Positions 9,172 to 15,027 of a DNA stretch of 15,632 bases are shown one piece after another. The notes below the pieces were generated by a model, which was not told the DNA's origin, made no database searches, and saw nothing but the letters and a program-made list of their open reading frames with translations. How positions within the stretch are numbered: the stretch's first letter is position 1; every line of letters begins with the position of its first letter. Where the stretch lies: the NCBI GenBank assembly GCA_035352715.1, contig DAOPYE010000064.1, positions 1 to 15,632 of the forward strand, read 5' to 3'. A program made the position numbers and the translations under genes. Source of the DNA: DAOPYE01 sp035352715 (GTDB lineage Bacteria > Acidobacteriota > Holophagae > Holophagales > Holophagaceae).

Positions 9172-9570
9172 ATGGAGCGGATCGAGTGGGACACCAACCT
9201 GGAGACGGGACATGCCGTCGTGGATGCCCAGCACAAGGCGATCTTCAAGGCGTTCAATGATCTGCTGGATGCGATGAATCACGGCAAAGGGCGCGACGAA
9301 GTGCATCGCACGCTGCTCTTCCTGGATGACTACGTGCGCAAGCACTTCAGCATGGAAGAGTCCCTGATGAAGGAGTTCCGGTTTCCCGAGGAGACGGCGC
9401 ACCGGGCCATGCACCAGGAGTTCACGAACCGCGTGGCGGAGCTGATGGATTTGCACCAGCGGGGGGCGGCGGTGACGGTCTCTGTGATGCAAGCCCTGAG
9501 AACCTGGCTGCTGGAGCACATTGAAAAAGCGGACAAACGCTTGGCGAAATTCGTCCTGAAAGGGCGCTGA
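9172..9570 (+). CDS. Bacteriohemerythrin
   Basis: This is a single-domain, non-haem diiron protein that binds dioxygen reversibly; in bacteria the role is usually oxygen storage, delivery or sensing. The 132 residues form the four-helix family pattern and carry all seven ligands: His21, His58, Glu62 (HFSMEE), His77, His81 (HRAMH), His116 and Asp121. There is no fused signalling domain, so it is more likely a carrier than a chemotaxis receptor. The ATG at 9172 is preferred over the in-frame ATG at 9160. It has GGAG 6 bases upstream, starts with the family-typical ERIEWD, and places the ligands almost exactly where characterised single-domain bacteriohemerythrins have them. It is divergent from nadE, with a 73-base gap to the next small gene. 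Confidence 0.93.
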   Translation: MERIEWDTNLETGHAVVDAQHKAIFKAFNDLLDAMNHGKGRDEVHRTLLFLDDYVRKHFSMEESLMKEFRFPEETAHRAMHQEFTNRVAELMDLHQRGAAVTVSVMQALRTWLLEHIEKADKRLAKFVLKGR

Positions 9571-9633
9571 GGCTCTGCTCTCGATGGCTGCGGCTAATGT
9601 CTTTCAAGTCTCTGGTCGATGTTTTTCGATGCC

Positions 9634-9638
9634 GGAGG
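9634..9638 (+). promoter_or_regulatory. Ribosome binding site deciding the start of the 63-aa gene
   Basis: GGAGG ends 5 bases before the ATG at 9644. It favours that codon over the upstream in-frame ATGs at 9584 and 9629. Confidence 0.7.
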
Positions 9639-9643
9639 CTTCC

Positions 9644-9835
9644 ATGGCCGTGATCACGCCCCTCATCAATCCGACCAATCCCGAGGCTCTTTCACTGGAA
9701 GAGCAGCTGGAGCATCTCTTCACCACCGTTGCCAAAGAAGCCGGAGCCTACGTGATGGATCATCCCGACCACCACAGCTTCAACGTGGTCTTCGGCGCCC
9801 ATCAGGTGACGGTGAGCATCAAGGATCTTCGGTAG
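9644..9835 (+). CDS. Hypothetical 63-aa protein
   Basis: I do not recognise this protein. It starts MAVITPLINPTNPEAL, followed by an acidic amphipathic stretch (SLEEQLEHLFTTVAKEAG), a His/Asp cluster (MDHPDHHSF, about residues 38-46) and a short beta-like end (NVVFGAHQVTVSIKDLR). There is no membrane segment or signal peptide. The start at 9644 is chosen for its consensus Shine-Dalgarno; a longer 83-aa reading from 9584 lacks one. It lies 73 bases after the hemerythrin gene on the same strand and may be co-transcribed with it. It ends 14 bases before the convergent peptidase stop, with no terminator seen between them. The His-rich patch could bind metal, but nothing proves it. Confidence 0.65.
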   Translation: MAVITPLINPTNPEALSLEEQLEHLFTTVAKEAGAYVMDHPDHHSFNVVFGAHQVTVSIKDLR

Positions 9836-9849
9836 GCGGGTGCTGGATC

Positions 9850-11469
9850 TCATTCCTCGCCGGGGAAGTGGTCACGCTTGATGGCGTCGCCCTTCTCTTT
9901 GACGATGGCTCGGTACCATTCGGCGCGGTAGGGGGGATGGGTGACGCGGCCCTTTTCGTCGCGGACGTTGCCATCCATGTACTTCCAGAGCAGGAACTCA
10001 CCGAGCTTGCGCCAGCGCGCTACGGTCATCTCGCCGGATTTCACGCAGTAGTTCGTCAGGTAGTCGCGGGCCAGCAGGGGGGATTGCTCGTATAGCTTCC
10101 TCGCGGCGCTTTCCACCTCGGGCGTTTCGCTGGCGAACTGGCCTTCCAGTTCATTCTGAACTTTCTGGACATCCACGATCATGTCGCTGTAGCGCGTGTA
10201 GGCCCAGTTGGAGACGAAGTTGAACACCCAGTGGGCGCTGTTCCAGTTGAAGGCCGTGAAGTCCGCCGTGCCGACGGCGTAGGGCTTGGGCACTTCGCGC
10301 ACACCGCAGTAGATGGGCACATAGACGGTGCTATAGGTGTCATCCACGCCGAACCACAGCAGGCCGCCGATGGGATCGGGCAGGGTGGCGCGGCTTTGGG
10401 CCACAAAGGAGAATCCCGTCTGCTGCGTGCTGATGGCGCGCTCGAACAGGTATTCCTTGCCATCGGATTTCCACTCCATGGGGCGCCAGCGGTAGGGCAG
10501 GGCGAAGGGGCCCGCGCCGATGTCCTGGGTCATGTCCAGCTCGGTTCCCTCGAAGTGATCGCGCATGAGCGCCATCACGTCCTGGGCGGACAGCTTCTGA
10601 TCGGGCTTCACCCACAGCGGCATGGGGGCGGCGTCCTTCGAGCCTTTGGCGAAGTCGATGGGGATCTTCAGGCTGGCGGCGGCGCGGTGGAAGATCGACC
10701 ACACGCGGGCTTCACAGAATCGTTGGCCGCTGAAGTTGTAGGGCGCGTAGACCGCCGTGAAATCGAAATCGGCGTCGGCGCCCTTGTACCATCCGTTCTC
10801 GCGGGCGAAGCGGATCACGTCCGGCGAGTACAGGCAGTTCTTGGCGTCATTCAGGGGGAACTTGCCGATGCGGCACTGATTGGCGTGGGCGCTGACGGCG
10901 CCATCGGGCACGCGCTGGGCCACCCAGACCGCGCCCTTCTTGCCTTTGCCTTTGCCGATCATGGCCATGACCCAGGCTTCGTTGGGATCGGCGATGGAGA
11001 ACATCTCGCCCTCGGAGGCGTAGCCGTATTCCGTCGTGATATCCGCCATCACCTGGATGGCCTCGCGGGCGGTCTTGGCGCGCTCCAGCACGATGTACAT
11101 CAGGCTGCCGTAGTCCACAGTGCCCGAGGGGCCCTCGGCCAGCTCCTTTCGGCCGCCAAAGGTCGTCTCGCCGATGGAGAGCTGGTGCTCGTTCATGTTG
11201 CCCACGCGGGTGTAGGTGACGGGCGCTTCCTTGATGCGGCCCAGGAACTTGCCCGTATCCCATTCCACGATGTCCCGCAGCTCGCCGGCCCGATGGGTGC
11301 CGCCGGTCTTGTGGTAGAGCTCGCCATAGAGATCGTGACTATCGGCGGCGTAGGCGACCATGCAAGAGCCGTCCTTGCTGGCTCCCTTGGTGACGATGAT
11401 GTTCGTGCAGGCATCCAGAGAGGCCGAGGCTGCCAACAGGGCCGTCAGGGTCATGATGAACTTTTGCAT
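9850..11469 (-). CDS. Exported C69-family (PepD-like) dipeptidase, Ntn-hydrolase
   Basis: This is a 539-residue peptidase of the U34/C69 group, whose members are N-terminal-nucleophile hydrolases that use a cysteine exposed by processing. The N-terminus is a signal peptide (MQKFIMTLTALLAASASLDA), followed at once by Cys21 in ACTNIIVTKGASKDG, the family nucleophile segment. Other family-like pieces are AYAADSHDLYGELYH, SIGETTFGGRKEL, EAWVMAMIGKGKGKKGAVWVAQRVPDG and SAHANQCRIG. GAGGAA lies 3 bases before the ATG and fixes the start. It is probably periplasmic or secreted and would cleave short peptides. A LytTR remnant lies upstream on the same strand. The precise substrate cannot be told from sequence. 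Confidence 0.88.
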   Translation of the reverse strand: MQKFIMTLTALLAASASLDACTNIIVTKGASKDGSCMVAYAADSHDLYGELYHKTGGTHRAGELRDIVEWDTGKFLGRIKEAPVTYTRVGNMNEHQLSIGETTFGGRKELAEGPSGTVDYGSLMYIVLERAKTAREAIQVMADITTEYGYASEGEMFSIADPNEAWVMAMIGKGKGKKGAVWVAQRVPDGAVSAHANQCRIGKFPLNDAKNCLYSPDVIRFARENGWYKGADADFDFTAVYAPYNFSGQRFCEARVWSIFHRAAASLKIPIDFAKGSKDAAPMPLWVKPDQKLSAQDVMALMRDHFEGTELDMTQDIGAGPFALPYRWRPMEWKSDGKEYLFERAISTQQTGFSFVAQSRATLPDPIGGLLWFGVDDTYSTVYVPIYCGVREVPKPYAVGTADFTAFNWNSAHWVFNFVSNWAYTRYSDMIVDVQKVQNELEGQFASETPEVESAARKLYEQSPLLARDYLTNYCVKSGEMTVARWRKLGEFLLWKYMDGNVRDEKGRVTHPPYRAEWYRAIVKEKGDAIKRDHFPGEE

Positions 11470-11561
11470 GTGTTCCTCACCGTCAGAACCTTCATCCTAA
11501 GCGACGCGCATCCGGATCTGTGACACATGTGAGTGAGGATGAGCGGCGATGAACACGGGGT

Positions 11562-11910
11562 TCAGCCCCCCAGCCTGCGCCTCGGATTTGCCATATGGTC
11601 CCGGCTGATGGGTACCTGGTCGCCGGTATCCAGGCGGATCTCTCCCATCCGCCGCGGCGGCAGCAGCCGCTCCAGCTTGTCCAGCGTCCGATCCAGCGCG
11701 TAGCGCCCCTCGTGGGTACCAACGAGCAACAGTCGGTTTTCCGTCACGAGGTGGCTCGCCTCATCCCACGCGGCCGACCTTGAGGCAGCCCTTGTGCAGC
11801 ACGGTGAATCGTTTGGGGATCTCCTGCCCGCGCACCGCCTGCAGCAAGGGCTCCAGATCCGGTTGCGGCGCAGCGAGATGGTTTTTTGGGACAGAAGGTG
11901 GATTCGACAT
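11562..11910 (-). pseudogene. Broken LytTR DNA-binding domain (response-regulator remnant)
   Basis: Two frames together read as a LytTR domain. From ATG 11910 the frame gives 49 residues (PDLEPLLQAVRGQEIPKRF, then TVLHKGCLKVGRV) and stops at 11761-11763. One frame over, from 11765, it continues DEASHLVTENRLLLVGT, HEGRYALDRTLDKLERLLP, then GEIRLDTGDQVPISRDHM, and stops at 11562. Removing one G from the three-G run at 11765-11767 joins the parts. The segment between ERLLPPRR and MGEIRL lacks the roughly 15-20 residues that hold the F-x-R-x-H-R-S-x-x-V-N-L motif. No receiver domain lies upstream in any frame. It is therefore doubly damaged and probably not functional. The match rests on my recognition of the LytTR pattern, not a database search. 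Confidence 0.7.
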
Positions 11911-12064
11911 CACGAACGGTGAATCAAATCTCACGGAATTTCACGCGGCCAGATCTGGTGTCGATAGTGAAAGCGACGGCTTCGCGGGTTTCGCAGGGGC
12001 GTGACAGAACCGGTGGGGCGGCAAAGTAAAGTAACATGTTGATGTACGTGCTTTTTGGAGTCCC

Positions 12065-12769
12065 ATGTCCACGCCTGTCCCCGATCGATCCGCAATGCAG
12101 CAGGCCGTGGAAGCGGCCTCCGGCGCCTGTGGAGGCGTGCTGCGCGCGAAAGACTGCCAGGAAGTGCCTCCTGAAGTGACGTTTCCCATCAGTGCCGCCC
12201 TTTCGGATGCCTTCACGCTGGCCTGTCAACTGCATCGCAACCGTCCCAGGACAGGGAAGAACACCTCCTATCTCAACCACCTAATGGCGGTGGCGGCCCT
12301 GGTTGGAGAATCCGGTGGCAGTGAGGAGGAGATGGTCGCTGCCCTTCTGCACGGTGCGCTGGCTGATGGCGGAGGAACCGTTGTGCTGGCGCAGATCCGT
12401 TCGCGCTTTGGCGAACGTGTTGCCGAGATGATCCTGTTCTGCTCGGATACCGAGACCAATGGCAGCAAGTCTCCCTGGCTGGAGCGCAAGCAGGCCTACC
12501 TGAGCGGTCTGTGCAAGGCGCCCCTCTCGGCGTTGCGGGTGGCCTGCGCGGATAAGCTGCACAACGCCCACACCATCGCCCGTGATCTTAAATCCCAGGG
12601 CCCCAGTGTCTTCGATCGATTCAAGGGAGATCGCGAAGGCACGCTTTGGTACTACCGTTCCTTGGCCCGTGTGTTTGGATCGCTGGTGCAGGATGAACCC
12701 AATCTGGATCCCGGTTTCCGTGCCATGATCCGCGAACTGCGGGAGACCGTGGCGGGCCTAGAGAATTAA
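12065..12769 (+). CDS. HD-domain protein of the RelA/SpoT-hydrolase-like type with altered metal-site motif
   Basis: This 234-residue protein resembles small stand-alone HD phosphohydrolases related to the (p)ppGpp hydrolase domain. Recognisable parts are YLNHLMAVAALV (His72), AALLHGALAD (His96), FGERVAEMI, the CSDT-PWLERKQAYL segment, ADKLHNA (Asp163) and REGTLWYYRSLARVF. Compared with SpoT, the position of the HD aspartate is Gly97 and the catalytic Glu is Ala100. The metal histidines, Asp101 and Asp163 remain. Metal binding or hydrolysis may be lost or changed. The start is supported by GGAG at 12057-12060, 4 bases before the ATG. It stands alone, divergent from the LytTR remnant, and is followed by the repeated terminator at 12819. 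Fold assignment is good; a hydrolase activity should not be assumed. Confidence 0.82.
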   Translation: MSTPVPDRSAMQQAVEAASGACGGVLRAKDCQEVPPEVTFPISAALSDAFTLACQLHRNRPRTGKNTSYLNHLMAVAALVGESGGSEEEMVAALLHGALADGGGTVVLAQIRSRFGERVAEMILFCSDTETNGSKSPWLERKQAYLSGLCKAPLSALRVACADKLHNAHTIARDLKSQGPSVFDRFKGDREGTLWYYRSLARVFGSLVQDEPNLDPGFRAMIRELRETVAGLEN

Positions 12770-12818
12770 CAGGCCCTGGCAAAGTCGGCTCGCAGACCGG
12801 TTGCGACAATCTGAAATC

Positions 12819-12845
12819 AAAAAGGTCCCGTGAAGGGACCTTTTT
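12819..12845. terminator. Terminator, left copy of a 27-bp direct repeat
   Basis: Arms AAAAAGGTCCC and GGGACCTTTTT enclose the loop GTGAA. It is palindromic, with T and A tracts on both sides, and so works in either direction. It lies 50 bases after the HD-gene stop. The identical 27 bases, with the loop in the same orientation, recur at 14862-14888. Confidence 0.88.
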
Positions 12846-12862
12846 CTGGAGTTTGGACATTT
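12846..12862 (+). repeat. Left 17-bp terminal inverted repeat
   Basis: CTGGAGTTTGGACATTT directly abuts the left terminator copy. Its exact reverse complement abuts the right copy at 14845-14861. Beyond these 17 bases the two ends show only scattered matches. Confidence 0.85.
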
Positions 12863-12901
12863 CTGAACAACATCATATGGAATATGGCGTTGTGCCTCGC
12901 G

Positions 12902-13264
12902 CTAGGACCAGAAGGTTTCGATTCCATGGAGCAAGTTCAACACCAACTCGAGTCCTTCTGGTGCATTGCTCAACATCACGTCGAGCGGTCGGCGGTTGGC
13001 TAATGCAGGGTGTGCGTTCGGGCGTGTGAGCCATCCCTTGGCCCCACCGCCTCCCGGGAATGCCGTTCCAGCCAATTGGTAGATTGTCAGAATGATGCCT
13101 ATCCTTCGTCGCTGGACTGGCGTCATCAGGGCAGGGCCGCACTTTACCCACTGTCGGAGAGTTGCTGCTGGCAACCCAAACAACAGACCGCTCTCTTTTT
13201 CGGACAGTTCCAAAATTTCGGCCATGGCTACCACAGCCTTCATGGCAATTCTGTCCTGCTTCAC
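12902..13264 (-). CDS. Orphan antitoxin of the Xre/MbcA/ParS (DUF2384) type
   Basis: The N-terminal part (about residues 8-55: AMAEILELSEKESGLLFGL, then TLRQWV) looks like the Xre-type helix-turn-helix. The C-terminal part (about 60-116) has the toxin-binding pattern of this family: a WLTRPNAHPALANRRPLDVM segment, then LELVLNLLHGIE. Members neutralise RES-domain toxins, which normally lie directly downstream and often overlap. Here only 39 bases separate the stop from the element's left inverted repeat, so no toxin gene exists. I prefer the GTG at 13264 (120 aa) because AGGAGG sits 5 bases before it; the in-frame ATG at 13288 (128 aa) has no good site. It is divergent from the DUF5710 gene. 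It may be residual immunity or simply debris. Confidence 0.78.
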   Translation of the reverse strand: MKQDRIAMKAVVAMAEILELSEKESGLLFGLPAATLRQWVKCGPALMTPVQRRRIGIILTIYQLAGTAFPGGGGAKGWLTRPNAHPALANRRPLDVMLSNAPEGLELVLNLLHGIETFWS

Positions 13265-13269
13265 CCCAC

Positions 13270-13275
13270 CCTCCT
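13270..13275 (-). promoter_or_regulatory. Ribosome binding site for the antitoxin-like gene
   Basis: AGGAGG on the minus strand ends 5 bases before a GTG at 13264. This is the strongest Shine-Dalgarno in the neighbourhood and decides the start. Confidence 0.65.
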
Positions 13276-13369
13276 GCGATGTGGTCATGGCTCAAATCCA
13301 GCAATGAGGTTCAAGGCCCGTATTTTTTGGTGAATCTGGAACTGAGGCAGAATGGAGTAGAGAACTGCT

Positions 13370-14086
13370 ATGACGACGTATCTTCAGGTTCCTTACGCAG
13401 AAAAGGATCAGGCGAAAAGCCTGGGGGCTAGGTGGGATCCTGCTCGTAAGGCATGGTTCCTCCCTGATGGGAAGGATGCGTCTCTGTTCTCCAAGTGGTT
13501 GTCCCCGTCTGTTCAAGTACCACCTGGGAATGAGGAAAATCCAGGGTGGCTGCGGCTCGCACGATTTTTCCGCCGTGCTCCACACGTCCTTCTCCTTGAG
13601 AACAACTGTTGGAAGTGCAACAAGACTGGCTATGCGGTGACCCTTGCGATACATCTCCGCGATGGCGAGGAGGCCCAAATTCCAGACGATCTCTACGAGG
13701 AAATCGGCTTGGCCAGCGACGAGACGCATTCTTGCGTGGATGTCGATGGCGGTGAAGTTGGGCACCCGCTGGTGCTCGATCAACTCCGGGCATACCTGGG
13801 AAAGACCCCGGCCATGAGGAGCCAAGTGGCGACTTTCAAAAAGCGGTTTTCTCGAACGGTGGGTGAGGCCTACTTGTCTCAAGGTTGCCCGCATTGCGAT
13901 TCGATTTGGAAACCAAACAGGGGAAGCGTGTCTACGGGAGCATCCTGCCTATTCCAGATGAAATGCGAAAAGACACTTCCATCCCGCAGATGTCGGCGGA
14001 GCTTCATTATGGAGGTGCGCTGCGCACCATTAAATTCAAAGAGATTCCAAGGGTGTATTGGAAGGATGGAACCAAGAGCAAGCTGA
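13370..14086 (+). CDS. DUF5710/zinc-ribbon protein, truncated by a junction near 13905 and read on into transposase DNA
   Basis: Residues 3-45 (YLQVPYAEKDQAKSLGARWD, then KAWFLP) match DUF5710, a small domain of unknown role often found in plasmid and mobile-element proteins. A split zinc-ribbon follows: CWKC at 80-83 in NNCWKCNKTGYAV, and CPHC at 173-176 in AYLSQGCPHCDSI. Related proteins run on after the second CxxC; here the likeness stops at about residue 179 (base 13906). The remaining 60 residues are transposase DNA read in the wrong frame, rich in Arg, Ser and Cys. The authentic C-terminus is therefore lost and an artificial tail added. The Shine-Dalgarno before ATG 13370 is weak. It is divergent from the antitoxin gene across about 105 bases. 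Function is unknown and the product may be unstable. Confidence 0.7.
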   Translation: MTTYLQVPYAEKDQAKSLGARWDPARKAWFLPDGKDASLFSKWLSPSVQVPPGNEENPGWLRLARFFRRAPHVLLLENNCWKCNKTGYAVTLAIHLRDGEEAQIPDDLYEEIGLASDETHSCVDVDGGEVGHPLVLDQLRAYLGKTPAMRSQVATFKKRFSRTVGEAYLSQGCPHCDSIWKPNRGSVSTGASCLFQMKCEKTLPSRRCRRSFIMEVRCAPLNSKRFQGCIGRMEPRAS

Positions 14087-14565
14087 TGCGCCTACTCATT
14101 GTGTTGCCCATCCCGTACAAAACGGTTGGCCGAAAGGACCGTGGCTACAACAAGGTCGCCTATCTCCTCACCACAGACCTTGACTCTCCAATGGAAGAGC
14201 TGATTCAGGCGTACCTGGATCGCTGGCAAATCGAGGTTCTTCACCGTGACCTGAAAACAGGCTTGGGCGTCGGCCAAGTCCAGGCCTTCAGTGAGGCCGC
14301 AAACGAGAAAATTCACGGGGCACAGGTCGCGGGTTACGCGATGCTGAACCTAGCAGTTCTGCAAACCGTGGGAGGCGGTAGAAGCGATGCGCTGCCTGAA
14401 CTTCCAGCATGGCGAAAGCGTAAGCCGCCCATGCGGCTCAGCCAGCATGACCTGATCACGCTATTGAGGAACGATCTCATCCGAACCCGTGCGTTCAAGC
14501 CCTCGAAGTCCGAGATGCCAAAGGGTTGGGCTCTTTCCCGACGCGAAACCTACCAAGTCGCCTGA
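13885..14565 (+). pseudogene. IS4-superfamily DDE transposase, N-terminally truncated
   Basis: The frame opens at a TTG with no ribosome site. Transposase likeness begins near residue 10 (QGKRVYGSILPIP). It continues through LMRLLIVLPIPYKTVGRKDR, VAYLLTTDLDSP and the YREK signature of the superfamily: Tyr110, Arg113, catalytic Glu117 and Lys124 in YLDRWQIEVLHRDLK. GLGVGQVQ and a C-terminal region ending at the stop at 14565 follow. The two catalytic aspartates and the N-terminal domain are missing; DUF5710 sequence occupies their place. About 226 residues remain. It cannot transpose itself, although an intact relative elsewhere might mobilise it through the terminal repeats. Confidence 0.82.
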
Positions 14566-14586
14566 GCCTACCGCAATACCTGCCAA

Positions 14587-14624
14587 ATGCTCCCAAATGC
14601 CCCGAAATGGGGCTGCGGGAGCAT
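14587..14624 (+). other. Two-tier stem-loop downstream of the transposase remnant
   Basis: The outer stem ATGCTCCC (14587-14594) pairs with GGGAGCAT (14617-14624). The inner stem GCCCC (14599-14603) pairs with GGGGC (14609-14613) around GAAAT. It lies 21 bases after the transposase stop and has no T tract, so it is not a standard terminator. It could block read-through or be a structural part of the element end. The rest of 14566-14844 holds no gene that I can support. Confidence 0.5.
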
Positions 14625-14844
14625 CTGGGCGTGTACGGCCGAACTTCTACGTTCTGGCTCGCAGACATAGCGGCATTCCCTCGGGGCACCCAACCGGCCC
14701 GCCACAAAGGGTCATGAGGCCACTGCGAGTGAGGTCGAGTCGGTTTGGGCTCGAAAAAACGGCTTCGTGGTCAGGGACACGACCTGGGCTTTTTAGTGAT
14801 CGGCCCCAAGCAAATGTGCGCAGCGGCTGTGCAGAGGTTTGCAT

Positions 14845-14861
14845 AAATGTCCAAACTCCAG
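14845..14861 (-). repeat. Right 17-bp terminal inverted repeat
   Basis: AAATGTCCAAACTCCAG is the exact reverse complement of 12846-12862 and directly abuts the right terminator copy. Confidence 0.85.
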
Positions 14862-14888
14862 AAAAAGGTCCCGTGAAGGGACCTTTTT
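14862..14888. terminator. Terminator, right copy of the 27-bp direct repeat (tRNA-Leu side)
   Basis: It is identical to 12819-12845, including the loop GTGAA in the same orientation. Read on the minus strand it lies 15 bases after the tRNA-Leu 3' end and ends in a T tract, so it terminates the gatA/tRNA transcript. Confidence 0.87.
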
Positions 14889-14903
14889 GTTCTTATTGGA
14901 TCT

Positions 14904-14991
14904 TGGTGCCGGCGGCCGGACTCGAACCGGCACTAGGGGTTACCTAACAAGATTTTGAGTCTAGCGCGTCTACCAATTTCGCCACGCCGGC
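14904..14991 (-). tRNA. tRNA-Leu (anticodon CAA)
   Basis: The 88-nt cloverleaf has encoded CCA (14904-14906) and discriminator A. The acceptor stem GCCGGCG/CGCCGGC is perfect, the D stem is GCG/CGC, and the T arm is GCCGG-TTCGAGT-CCGGC. A 16-nt variable region contains a TAGG/CCTA stem, as expected for a class II tRNA. The anticodon loop CTCAAAA places CAA at 14955-14957 (minus strand), reading UUG codons. The anticodon stem CTAGA/TCTTG has a U-U mismatch at its second pair (28-42). It follows gatA on the same strand, 36 bases after its stop. Confidence 0.96.
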
Positions 14992-15027
14992 AAGAAGGAA
15001 GAGCATACCGTGATGCGTGCTCCAGCG

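Larger units (their letters stand above)
12846..14861. mobile_element. 2016-bp insertion element remnant with passenger genes
   Basis: The block is bounded by perfect 17-bp inverted repeats and flanked by a 27-bp direct repeat of a terminator. Its right half holds the C-terminal part of an IS4-superfamily DDE transposase. Its left half holds an Xre/ParS-like antitoxin gene (-) and a 3'-truncated DUF5710 gene (+). The passenger part looks less GC-rich than the surrounding genes. I infer an insertion sequence whose transposase front was replaced by foreign DNA, leaving a non-autonomous element. Assembly by successive unrelated insertions and deletions is an alternative. Confidence 0.72.

Noticed and set aside
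10231..11523. A 430-codon plus-strand reading frame
   Set aside because: Antisense to the C69 peptidase, with no recognisable domain.
11519..11532. TGTGA-CACA-TGTGA with an 8-bp palindrome CACATGTG upstream of the C69 gene
   Set aside because: It vaguely suggests an operator, but the half-sites are direct rather than inverted and nothing else supports it.
12846..14861. A defence island or toxin-antitoxin module
   Set aside because: Only an antitoxin-like gene is intact; no toxin or nuclease was found, and the other genes are truncated.
12819..14888. Reading the terminator hairpins as part of the element's inverted repeats
   Set aside because: The loops are in direct, not inverted, orientation, which fits a target duplication better.
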